Source: Flavobacterium sp.
GTDB taxonomy: Bacteria > Bacteroidota > Bacteroidia > Flavobacteriales > Flavobacteriaceae
DNA: 5,184 bases
Direction: 5' to 3'
Assembly: GCA_023253295.1 (NCBI GenBank)
Contig: JALRGZ010000306.1
Location: 1 to 5,184, forward strand
Positions 1 through 4,924 of the stretch are shown here, in pieces (the first letter of the stretch is position 1; each line of letters begins with the position of its first letter). The notes below the pieces were generated by a model. It was given only the letters and a program-made list of their open reading frames with translations. It did not search any database and was not told where the DNA came from. The position numbers and the translations under genes are program-made.

Positions 1-1
1 G

Positions 2-748
2 ATTACTTTATTATCGATCTTTATTGGTTGTGAAAAAGTAGATGATGACACAAAAAAAAGCTGTACTACTGACTGCACAACTCTCAAAGGAAATTTTGTT
101 ACTCTAAATGGTGCTCCCGTTTCTAATGTCAACATTTCTTTTGAATACAGAATTTCGGGCGGTGAATTAGGAGGCGGATATACCCGAAAAATAGTCAAAA
201 CACAATCGGATAAAACAGGGAATTTCTTTAAAAACTTTTATTTAAAAGACAACGAATTAGGAAATACTGCTCCGGGTTATTTTGAAATAATCATTGATGA
301 TTCAAAAATAGACCCGAATAAATATATTAAATCCTATAATTCTCCCGGCAATAGTAAAACACTACTTGGATACTATATTTATTCCATCACAAAACGTGAC
401 ACTATAATTGAAAAAAACTTTTATTTCCCCAAAAAAGCCTATATCAAAATACATTTAAATAATTATCAACCTCAAAAAACTGGAGATCAATTTGAAGTAA
501 GAACTTTATATCCTTTTGGAGAAAAAACAGGCAATAATACCTTTTTAGATTCTGAATACAGCACAGGTTTTAGTGGTTATGACAAATGGGTCGCAAAAGA
601 ATTAAATAATACTTTTAATGTATTTGTAGCAGAAGGCGAAAAAAATATCATTCGCATAGTCAAAGTTAAAAATGGTATTAGCTTAAGTCAGGATTACGAA
701 ATTACTGTTCCTCCAAATAATACTATAGAATTAACTTATGATTTTTAA
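2..748 (+). CDS. Lipoprotein with carboxypeptidase-regulatory-like domain, 5'-truncated by the window
   Basis: An open frame enters from the left edge and ends at TAA 746-748, giving 248 visible residues; the true start lies upstream. The first ten residues, ITLLSIFIGC, are the end of a type II signal peptide with Cys10 as the likely lipidated residue, so only a short N-terminal piece is missing. The residues after the Cys (EKVDDD) are lysine and acid rich, resembling the lipoprotein export signals that send Bacteroidetes lipoproteins to the cell surface. Residues about 28-80 (LKGNFV..NGAPVSNVNISF, then TQSDKTGNFF) follow the pattern of a carboxypeptidase-regulatory-like or Ig-like beta domain. 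The remainder is beta-rich, with no catalytic motif I recognise. Role unknown; surface or outer-membrane location is inferred. The lipoprotein call is firm, the domain call moderate. Confidence 0.8.
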   Translation: MTLLSIFIGCEKVDDDTKKSCTTDCTTLKGNFVTLNGAPVSNVNISFEYRISGGELGGGYTRKIVKTQSDKTGNFFKNFYLKDNELGNTAPGYFEIIIDDSKIDPNKYIKSYNSPGNSKTLLGYYIYSITKRDTIIEKNFYFPKKAYIKIHLNNYQPQKTGDQFEVRTLYPFGEKTGNNTFLDSEYSTGFSGYDKWVAKELNNTFNVFVAEGEKNIIRIVKVKNGISLSQDYEITVPPNNTIELTYDF

Positions 749-761
749 TAATTGCATCCTG

Positions 762-777
762 ATCCTTTGGAAAGGAT
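762..777 (+). terminator. Possible weak terminator hairpin after the lipoprotein gene
   Basis: ATCCTTT and AAAGGAT form a perfect 7-base inverted repeat around GG, 13 bases past the lipoprotein stop. In RNA the loop would open to about four bases. There is no real T-tract behind it (TCTATGTTG), so it may only be a processing or 3'-end-stabilising hairpin. Confidence 0.3.
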
Positions 778-802
778 TCTATGTTGATAACAATGAGTTA
801 AT

Positions 803-936
803 ACCCCCCGATAGCGCGGATTTGTAATCCGTGTCCACAAAGAAGAAAAAATTACTTTGTAGAATTACTGGATGAGATTAGCTAAAGCTCAATTCGCTAA
901 GCTCAGGTCCTTCATTCCGATAGCTATCAGAACCTG
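803..936. repeat. Cluster of inverted repeats, probable dispersed non-coding repeat (REP/MITE-like remnant)
   Basis: Three hairpin-forming segments lie in a row in non-coding DNA. First, CGCGGATT-TGT-AATCCGTG (815-833) pairs over eight positions with one G-U. Second, ACAAAG (837-842) pairs with CTTTGT (855-860). Third, CAGGT (904-908) and ACCTG (932-936) enclose the near-palindrome TTCCGATAGCTATCAGAA (915-932). Between the second and third is an imperfect direct repeat, GCTAAAGCTCA (881-891) and GCTAAGCTCA (896-905). The segment is more GC-rich than its surroundings and has no usable reading frame. From memory, strings like CGGATTTGTAATCCG and CCGATAGCTATCGG recur in Bacteroidetes intergenic DNA, some near IS200-like/RAYT transposases; that needs a genome comparison. 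The outer boundaries are approximate. Confidence 0.5.
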
Positions 937-1012
937 CAATGACGAATAAACACCAGATTTCAAAAAAACAAAATACCACAAAATCCCCCTATCATTCTTC
1001 CCGAAAACTTAG

Positions 1013-1020
1013 TACCTTTG
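1013..1020 (+). promoter_or_regulatory. Candidate Bacteroidetes -7 box for murQ
   Basis: TACCTTTG is an exact match to the Bacteroidetes primary sigma-factor -7 consensus TAnnTTTG. It lies 28 bases before the murQ ATG, so transcription would start near 1025-1028 with a leader of about 20 bases. No good TTTG-type -33 element is visible at the usual distance upstream; the stretch there is C- and T-rich. Confidence 0.5.
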
Positions 1021-1048
1021 GCACTTTGCAACTCAGAAACTCAAAAGA

Positions 1049-1867
1049 ATGACTTTCATAAAAACCACCGAGCAATCTTCAAAATACGAGCATTTAGAAA
1101 AAATGTCCGTTCAGGAATTATTAAGCAATATCAACAACGAAGATAAAACTGTTCCGCTTGCAGTGGAAAAAGCCTTGCCACAAATAGAAACTTTAGTTAG
1201 CCAAATCGTTGCCAAAATGAAACAGGGCGGGCGTTTGTTTTACATTGGAGCAGGAACTTCGGGACGTTTAGGTGTGGTAGATGCTTCAGAGTGCCCTCCT
1301 ACTTTCGGAGTGCCATTTGATTTGGTAGTGGGAATTATTGCAGGTGGCGACAAAGCTATCCGCAAAGCAGTAGAAAATGCAGAAGACAATGCTACCCAAG
1401 CCTGGATTGATTTGCAGGAATTCAACATCAACGAAAATGATGTAGTAATTGGTATTGCCGCTTCGGGAACCACTCCTTATGTTATTGGCGGCTTGGAAGC
1501 CTGTAACCAAAATAATATTATCACAGGAAGTATTTCCTGCAATGCTGGTAGCCCGCTTTCGCAAACAGCGCAATTCCCTATCGAAGTTATCGTAGGTCCA
1601 GAATTCGTAACTGGAAGTTCCAGAATGAAAGCCGGTACCGCTCAAAAGTTGGTTTTGAATATGATTTCAACCGCTACCATGATTCAATTAGGAAAAGTAA
1701 AAGGCAACAAAATGGTCGATATGCAATTAAGCAACGCCAAACTCGTTGACCGTGGGACCAAAATGATTATGGGCGAAATTCCTGTAAGCTACGAAGAAGC
1801 AGCTCAGCTACTTAAAGAACACGGGAGTGTGCGTAAGGCGGTGGATTATTTTAATTCGAAGTTATAA
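1049..1867 (+). CDS. murQ: N-acetylmuramic acid 6-phosphate etherase
   Basis: MurQ cleaves the D-lactyl ether of MurNAc-6-phosphate to give GlcNAc-6-phosphate and D-lactate, a cytoplasmic step of peptidoglycan recycling. The 272-aa product is one SIS (sugar isomerase) domain. Visible motifs are NNEDKTVPLAVE (29-40), the phosphosugar loop IGAGTSGRLG (66-75), DASECPPTFG (78-87), AASGTTPYVI (137-146), and the complete GCKR-family signature GPEFVTGSSRMKAGTAQK (183-200). Glu81 and Glu112 align with the catalytic Glu83 and Glu114 of E. coli MurQ, so the enzyme should be active. It is about 26 residues shorter than the 298-aa E. coli protein, entirely at the C-terminal helical tail, which appears to be usual in this group. 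The ATG at 1049 fits the family N-terminus and sits just behind a TAnnTTTG box. No recycling partner (nagZ, anmK, a PTS or a murR-like regulator) is in the window. Confidence 0.97.
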   Translation: MTFIKTTEQSSKYEHLEKMSVQELLSNINNEDKTVPLAVEKALPQIETLVSQIVAKMKQGGRLFYIGAGTSGRLGVVDASECPPTFGVPFDLVVGIIAGGDKAIRKAVENAEDNATQAWIDLQEFNINENDVVIGIAASGTTPYVIGGLEACNQNNIITGSISCNAGSPLSQTAQFPIEVIVGPEFVTGSSRMKAGTAQKLVLNMISTATMIQLGKVKGNKMVDMQLSNAKLVDRGTKMIMGEIPVSYEEAAQLLKEHGSVRKAVDYFNSKL

Positions 1868-1935
1868 GTTTACAGTTATAAGTTATAAGTTGTAAACAAC
1901 TGTAAATCGTAAATCGTAAACCGTAAGCTGTAAAC
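1861..1935. repeat. Degenerate 7-base tandem repeat at the murQ 3' end
   Basis: Heptamers run without gaps from inside the murQ stop region: GTTATAA 1861-1867 (ending exactly at the stop codon), GTTTACA, GTTATAA, GTTATAA, GTTGTAA to 1895. After a 5-base break come TGTAAAT, CGTAAAT, CGTAAAC, then a 6-base CGTAAG and CTGTAAAC. The array fills most of the 78-base gap to the next gene. The first heptamer type recurs in inverted orientation at 3966-3993. Confidence 0.75.
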
Positions 1936-1945
1936 CATAAAAAAG

Positions 1946-2167
1946 ATGTCAACAAACAAAGAATTATTATCCAAAGGAGTGAAATATTTAGCCGGTGCTT
2001 TACCGCTTATGTTTTTGGGTCCGTCATTGATTCATAATGCCTTTATGAACCAAAAAAACGTTTGGCATTATCTGGTTTTAGGAATCGGAATTGTGGCTTG
2101 TTTGGCTTCGATGTACTTGATTTTTATAGGATTGAAAAATATAATGAAAGCCTTATTTAACGATTAA
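1946..2167 (+). CDS. Small two-helix inner-membrane protein, DUF6095-like
   Basis: This 73-aa protein has a short polar N-terminus (MSTNKELLSKG), a hydrophobic segment at about residues 13-34, a short polar loop (NQKNVWH), a second segment at about 41-63, and a short basic tail. It should be a two-span membrane protein with no catalytic motif. I believe it belongs to DUF6095, a family of about 70-aa membrane proteins in Flavobacteriia often found beside murQ; that is recollection, not a search. It lies 78 bases downstream of murQ on the same strand with no terminator visible, so co-transcription is plausible. Function unknown. The start at 1946 is the first ATG of the frame and gives a sensible membrane topology. 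Confidence 0.8.
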   Translation: MSTNKELLSKGVKYLAGALPLMFLGPSLIHNAFMNQKNVWHYLVLGIGIVACLASMYLIFIGLKNIMKALFND

Positions 2168-2232
2168 TACCGATTATGCAAAATATATAAGCCCAATAAA
2201 TTGTTCTATTATTTTGGTAGTAGCATTATCCC

Positions 2233-2268
2233 ACCAATATTTTGATACCTCAATAAAATGAAATTGGT
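2233..2268. promoter_or_regulatory. Candidate operator for the toxin-antitoxin operon
   Basis: ACCAAT (2233-2238) and ATTGGT (2263-2268) form a perfect 6-base inverted repeat with centres 30 bases apart, close to three helical turns. A second inverted pair, ATACC (2245-2249) and GGTAT (2266-2270), overlaps it. Both pairs lie just upstream of the antitoxin gene and touch the possible -7 region. Type II antitoxins commonly autoregulate through such sites; binding here is inference. Confidence 0.3.
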
Positions 2269-2276
2269 ATAATTTG
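2241..2276 (+). promoter_or_regulatory. Weak candidate promoter of the toxin-antitoxin operon
   Basis: TTTG at 2241-2244 and TATAATTTG at 2268-2276 resemble the Bacteroidetes -33 TTTG and -7 TAnnTTTG elements, with a 23-base spacer and one extra base inside the -7 box. TATCTTTA at 2277-2284 is an alternative -7. Transcription would begin about 10-20 bases before the antitoxin ATG at 2299. The choice between boxes is uncertain. Confidence 0.3.
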
Positions 2277-2298
2277 TATCTTTACTAAAAACTTAATC

Positions 2299-2529
2299 AT
2301 GGATATTCAAGCAGAAATTAACTGGATTCATCAGGAAATCGACAAAGTAAAAGATCCTACTTTCATTGAAAAACTGAAACAGCTTTTACTTGCTACCACT
2401 TCTCCCGCAGCAACTTCTGATGCCGATTACAATATCGATATTGAGAAAGCCTTGGAAGCTATCGAAAATGGGAATTTTTATTCAGAAGAGGATGCAACAG
2501 CAATTTCTAAAAAATGGGGAAGAAAATAA
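2299..2529 (+). CDS. Putative type II antitoxin (RelB/ParD-like)
   Basis: This is a 76-aa, charged, mostly helical protein. The N-terminal half (about 1-30, MDIQAEINWIHQEIDKVKDP then IEKLKQLLL) looks like the helix-rich dimer region common in Bacteroidetes antitoxins. A flexible Ala/Thr/Ser linker follows (31-41), then a C-terminal segment (46-73: IDIEKALEAIENG, Glu/Asp-rich, ending in KKWGRK) of the kind that wraps around a RelE/ParE toxin. The antitoxin call rests mainly on position: it precedes and overlaps a RelE/ParE-family toxin by 16 bases, the usual antitoxin-first order. It would neutralise the toxin and probably repress the operon. No ribbon-helix-helix motif is obvious, so the DNA-binding fold is unassigned. 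Start at 2299 is the first ATG and lies close behind candidate promoter boxes. Confidence 0.75.
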   Translation: MDIQAEINWIHQEIDKVKDPTFIEKLKQLLLATTSPAATSDADYNIDIEKALEAIENGNFYSEEDATAISKKWGRK

Positions 2530-2816
2530 TTTGGTCTTCAACTGCTTTAGAACAACTTGAAGCAATTCATTTTTATATTCTTTTCGAAAGCAAATCCATT
2601 CGAATCGCCGATAAAGTAATTGAAAAAATTTTCGAAAGCACCCAAATTCTAAAAACCAAAGCTGAAATCTATAAACTCGACACTAAGAAAAAAGACAATG
2701 ATGGTAGTTTTAGAAGCTATTATGTTTACAATTACATGATTTCTTTCCGTATTAAAGCAGACAATATTCAAATTCTTAGAGTAAGACACACCTCAAGAAA
2801 ACCCAAAAACTTTTAA
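2514..2816 (+). CDS. RelE/ParE-superfamily toxin
   Basis: This 100-aa basic protein has the length and layout of the ParE/RelE toxin fold. It opens with the beta strand IIWSSTALEQLEAI (5-18), followed by an alpha-helical hairpin (YILFESKSIRIADKVIEKIF, 21-40), a Lys-rich connection with a DNDGSFRSYYVYNY segment (61-74), the strand MISFRIK (75-81), and the terminal strand IQILRVRHTSRKP (85-97). The ending RVRHTSR is the hallmark of this superfamily. ParE members poison DNA gyrase and RelE members cut mRNA on the ribosome; the sequence alone does not decide which applies. Nothing indicates truncation. The ATG overlaps the last 16 bases of the antitoxin gene and the TAA overlaps the next ATG by one base, so all three genes are probably translationally coupled. 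Confidence 0.85.
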   Translation: MGKKIIWSSTALEQLEAIHFYILFESKSIRIADKVIEKIFESTQILKTKAEIYKLDTKKKDNDGSFRSYYVYNYMISFRIKADNIQILRVRHTSRKPKNF

Positions 2817-3388
2817 TGGAAGAACTCATTCACATTCAGAAAACCTTTGATAAGGTCATTTTCATCAATAAAAAAGTCAGTCATCGCGAATTTGAAGACT
2901 GTGTTTTTAAGAACTGTGATTTCTCAAACAGTGATTTTTCAAACAATACTTTCATGGATTGCGAATTCATCGATTGCAATCTTTCGATGACCAACTTAAA
3001 AGGAACGAGCTTAAAAACGGTGTACTTTTCGAATTGCAAATTATTAGGCATTCCGTTTAACGAATGTACCGACTTTATGTTTGCAGTTCATTTCACCGAT
3101 TGTATTTTGGATTATGCTTCTTTTGCCAATAAAAAAATGCCTAAAACCAAATTCAATTCCTGTTCGATGAAAGAAGTGAGTTTCATTGGTACCAACCTTT
3201 CTAATTCAGTTTTTGACAATTGCAATCTGGAAAATGCGGTATTTAATGATACCCAATTGAAAGAAGTCAATTTCTTAACGGCTTACAATTACAAAATCGA
3301 CCCTGAATTCAACCCCATGCGAAAAGCTAAATTTTCTGTGCAGGGTATTCCGGGACTTTTAGACAAATACGACATTAAAATTCAATGA
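2816..3388 (+). CDS. Pentapeptide-repeat protein, Qnr/McbG-like
   Basis: The 190-aa protein is built of five-residue repeats. The central Phe/Leu falls every five residues from F26 to F81 (26, 31, 36 and so on), then after a two-residue phase slip (CTDFMFAVHF, 84-93) at F93, L98, F103 through F153. This gives about 25 coils of a right-handed beta-helix. Cys often stands two positions before the centre (29, 34, 49, 54, 74, 84, 96, 116, 136). FIDCNLSMTNL (51-61) resembles the CDLSMADF segment of QnrB, and the tail (IDPEFNP, then KAKFSVQGIPGLLDKY) resembles the C-terminal cap and dimer helix of Qnr proteins. Length is near McbG (187 aa) and a little below Qnr (about 218 aa). Such proteins mimic DNA and shield gyrase, but many relatives have no known target. 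The start overlaps the toxin stop (TAATG). Family is certain, gyrase role inferred. Confidence 0.92.
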   Translation: MEELIHIQKTFDKVIFINKKVSHREFEDCVFKNCDFSNSDFSNNTFMDCEFIDCNLSMTNLKGTSLKTVYFSNCKLLGIPFNECTDFMFAVHFTDCILDYASFANKKMPKTKFNSCSMKEVSFIGTNLSNSVFDNCNLENAVFNDTQLKEVNFLTAYNYKIDPEFNPMRKAKFSVQGIPGLLDKYDIKIQ

Positions 3389-3413
3389 TTTTTAAACAGA
3401 AATTACAAAGATT

Positions 3414-3584
3414 ATGAGATACCAACTTTTATCTGATATTGGTGGATTTACTTATTGGTTATTAATTAAATTTTGCAAATCTGATTTAGAACAAGAATTA
3501 GCAAAAGATAAATGGGCTAGGAATATTCTAATTTTTGTCATTCTATTTTCTTTTGTAATGTACCTTTCTGTAAATTTTCAATAA
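3414..3584 (+). CDS. 56-aa membrane miniprotein, unknown function
   Basis: A short ATG-to-TAA frame fills the space between two confident genes, 25 bases after the pentapeptide-repeat gene and 11 bases before the lipoprotein gene. The product has a semi-hydrophobic N-terminal helix (MRYQLLSDIGGFTYWLLIKF, 1-20), a charged middle (KSDLEQELAKDKWARN, 22-37), and one clear membrane span (ILIFVILFSFVMYLSVNF, 38-55). This aromatic-rich helix, charged hinge and single span look like a real small membrane protein rather than chance, and the tight same-strand packing supports that. I recall similar tiny hypothetical proteins in flavobacteria but cannot name a family. The 5' leader has no strong ribosome-binding site, as is usual in this phylum. 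Confidence 0.65.
   Translation: MRYQLLSDIGGFTYWLLIKFCKSDLEQELAKDKWARNILIFVILFSFVMYLSVNFQ
3534..3568 (+). promoter_or_regulatory. Weak candidate internal promoter for the downstream lipoprotein gene
   Basis: TTTG at 3534-3537 and TACCTTTC at 3561-3568 resemble -33 and -7 elements with a 23-base spacer; the -7 box departs from TAnnTTTG only in its last base. Both lie inside the 56-aa gene, and a start near 3575 would give a leader of about 20 bases to the ATG at 3596. The motif is short enough to occur by chance in AT-rich DNA. Confidence 0.25.
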
Positions 3585-3595
3585 CAATTAAAACT

Positions 3596-3973
3596 ATGAA
3601 AAAACTCATCTTACTCCCTCTCCTGCTTCTTTTGATTTCCTGCTACCAAGCAGAACACAATTGCAAAGACTTTAAAACAGGGAAATTCCGTTTTGAATAC
3701 GAAGTAAACGGAGAAAAAAAAGTAACCGTTTTTGAGCGTAATGACAGCATTGAAATTGAAACGTTTGAAGGAAAAACCGATACGGCTTCCATCCGTTGGA
3801 TAAGTGATTGCGAATATGTTTTGAAAAAAACACATCCTAAAAATATGGCAGAAGAAAAAGCCATTGATATGAAAATTTTGACGACTTCCGGAAATTCCTA
3901 TACCTTTGAATTTGGAATCGTGGGCTCAGATCAAAAACAAAGAGGAACCGTTACCAAAATTGGCAACTTATAA
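3596..3973 (+). CDS. Small periplasm-facing lipoprotein, conserved hypothetical
   Basis: The 125-aa product starts with a classic type II signal peptide: MKK, a run of Leu/Ile (4-14), and the lipobox LISC with lipidated Cys16. The mature part is about 110 residues of alternating hydrophobic and polar strands (CKDFKTGKFRFEY 23-35, SIEIETFEGKTDTASIRWI 51-69, DCEYVLKK 71-78, YTFEFGIVG 102-110), suggesting a small lipocalin-like or beta-sandwich fold. Cys23 and Cys72 could form a disulfide. No acidic surface-export signal follows Cys16 (YQAEHN), so I place it facing the periplasm. From memory, close flavobacterial relatives are sometimes labelled 'DNA topoisomerase IV'; nothing here supports that, since a lipid-anchored 110-residue domain cannot be a topoisomerase. 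It is followed after 27 bases by the TerC gene. Confidence 0.85.
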   Translation: MKKLILLPLLLLLISCYQAEHNCKDFKTGKFRFEYEVNGEKKVTVFERNDSIEIETFEGKTDTASIRWISDCEYVLKKTHPKNMAEEKAIDMKILTTSGNSYTFEFGIVGSDQKQRGTVTKIGNL

Positions 3974-3993
3974 TTCATAACTTATAACTTATA
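3966..3993. repeat. 7-base tandem repeat between the lipoprotein gene and terC
   Basis: Four contiguous heptamers, ACTTATA (3966-3972), ATTCATA, ACTTATA, ACTTATA, cover the stop codon (TAA 3971-3973) and most of the short gap before the ATG at 4001. The reverse complement, TATAAGT, is a circular permutation of the GTTATAA heptamer behind murQ, so this is the same repeat inverted. Confidence 0.75.
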
Positions 3994-4000
3994 ACTCAAA

Positions 4001-4771
4001 ATGGAAGTATTTTTAAATCCTGATGCCTGGATTGCTCTTCTAACCCTAACTTTTCTTGAAATTGTCTTAGGAATTGACAATATCATTTTCATCTCCATTG
4101 CCACAGGAAAATTACCGGAAGAAAGTCGTAAAAAAGCCACTAAAATAGGAATGTTTCTGGCGATGTTCATGCGTATAGCGCTTCTTTTTGGAATTACCAT
4201 TTTAATTGCCATGAAAGAACCTTGGTTCTCTATTGATTTTAGCTGGATGAAAGCTCAGGTTTCTGGGCAAAGTATTATTTTATTATTAGGGGGCCTATTT
4301 CTGATTTACAAAAGTACCAATGAAATCAGAGAAAAAGTAGATCACAAAGGCGAAGAAGAAAAAGAAATTAAAAAAACCGCAGCAAAAACATTCAGCAGTG
4401 TAATCCTTCAAATTATTTTGATTGATATTGTTTTCTCTTTCGATAGTATTTTAACAGCGGTAGGAATGACAAATGGTGTTACAGGAGCTTTGTACATCAT
4501 GATCACAGCGATTATTATTTCTGTTTTAATCATGATGCAATTTGCGGTTCCGGTAGGTAGTTTTGTTAATAAACACCCTTCGATTCAAATTTTAGGATTA
4601 GCCTTTTTAATTTTAATTGGATTAATGTTATTAACCGAAAGTGCTCATTTATCTAATGCACTTATCTTTGGTAGTCACGTGACACCAATTCCAAAAGGCT
4701 ATTTGTACTTTGCAATTTCATTTTCTCTTATGGTAGAGGCTCTCAACATGAAAGCAACCAAAAAAAAGTAA
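4001..4771 (+). CDS. TerC-family integral membrane protein, probable Mn2+ (metal ion) exporter
   Basis: This 256-aa polytopic protein has about seven membrane spans (roughly 8-33, 47-70, 88-105, 130-150, 160-183, 195-212 and 232-250). Two acidic motifs typical of TerC lie in the first and fourth spans: FLEIVLGIDNIIFIS (18-32, with Glu20, Asp26, Asn27) and IDIVFSFDSILTAVG (141-155, with Asp142, Asp148). They are the two halves of an internally repeated ion pathway. FSLMVEALNM (241-250) is the usual C-terminal signature. A charged cytoplasmic loop (108-127, Glu/Lys-rich) joins the halves. Characterised relatives, E. coli Alx and the Bacillus TerC proteins, move Mn2+ out of the cytoplasm, some to load secreted metalloenzymes. 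The tellurite-resistance name is historical and no other ter genes are present. Length and both termini look complete. Only 27 bases separate it from the lipoprotein gene, too few for a yybP-ykoY riboswitch. Confidence 0.92.
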   Translation: MEVFLNPDAWIALLTLTFLEIVLGIDNIIFISIATGKLPEESRKKATKIGMFLAMFMRIALLFGITILIAMKEPWFSIDFSWMKAQVSGQSIILLLGGLFLIYKSTNEIREKVDHKGEEEKEIKKTAAKTFSSVILQIILIDIVFSFDSILTAVGMTNGVTGALYIMITAIIISVLIMMQFAVPVGSFVNKHPSIQILGLAFLILIGLMLLTESAHLSNALIFGSHVTPIPKGYLYFAISFSLMVEALNMKATKKK

Positions 4772-4791
4772 TACCTAAGACCTATGTATTT

Positions 4792-4821
4792 GAAGCTCCA
4801 TTTTGGAGCTTCTTTCGTTTT
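4792..4821 (+). terminator. Intrinsic terminator after terC
   Basis: GAAGCTCCA (4792-4800) and TGGAGCTTC (4804-4812) make a perfect 9-base stem around TTT, followed at once by TTTCGTTTT. It begins 20 bases after the TerC stop. This is the strongest terminator in the window and marks the end of the transcript carrying the TerC gene. Confidence 0.9.
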
Positions 4822-4924
4822 AAAAGATAAAAATTAATACATTAGCATTCGATACTGAGAAATGCTTTTACTATTATTTCTTTAGCCAAACCAACCCAAA
4901 AATTAGCCATAAAAATATTTTTAA

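Noticed and set aside
1240..1645. Two open frames on the minus strand inside murQ (1240-1473 and 1286-1645)
   Set aside because: They lie wholly inside a gene with intact catalytic motifs, and their products show no recognisable domain. They are antisense shadows of murQ codon use.
1861..1935. CRISPR-like array
   Set aside because: Units are 7 bases, contiguous and without spacers. This is a tandem microrepeat, not a CRISPR.
3611..3864. Two minus-strand open frames opposite the small lipoprotein gene
   Set aside because: Both are antisense to a lipoprotein with a clear signal peptide, overlap each other in different frames, and look like no known protein.
3974..4000. Mn2+ riboswitch (yybP-ykoY) before terC, as seen for E. 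coli alx
   Set aside because: Only 27 bases separate the preceding stop codon from the TerC ATG and they are mostly heptamer repeat, leaving no room for the aptamer.
3982..4212. Minus-strand open frame opposite the start of terC
   Set aside because: It is antisense to conserved TerC membrane segments and its composition is that expected of the complement of a hydrophobic coding region.
4001..4771. Tellurite-resistance operon
   Set aside because: The TerC family name alone suggests it. No terA, terB, terD, terE or terZ-like gene is present, and isolated TerC proteins are better explained as metal exporters.
4845..4865. GCATT...AATGC inverted repeat before the last gene
   Set aside because: A 5-base stem with an 11-base loop is expected by chance in AT-rich DNA, and no promoter box is positioned with it.
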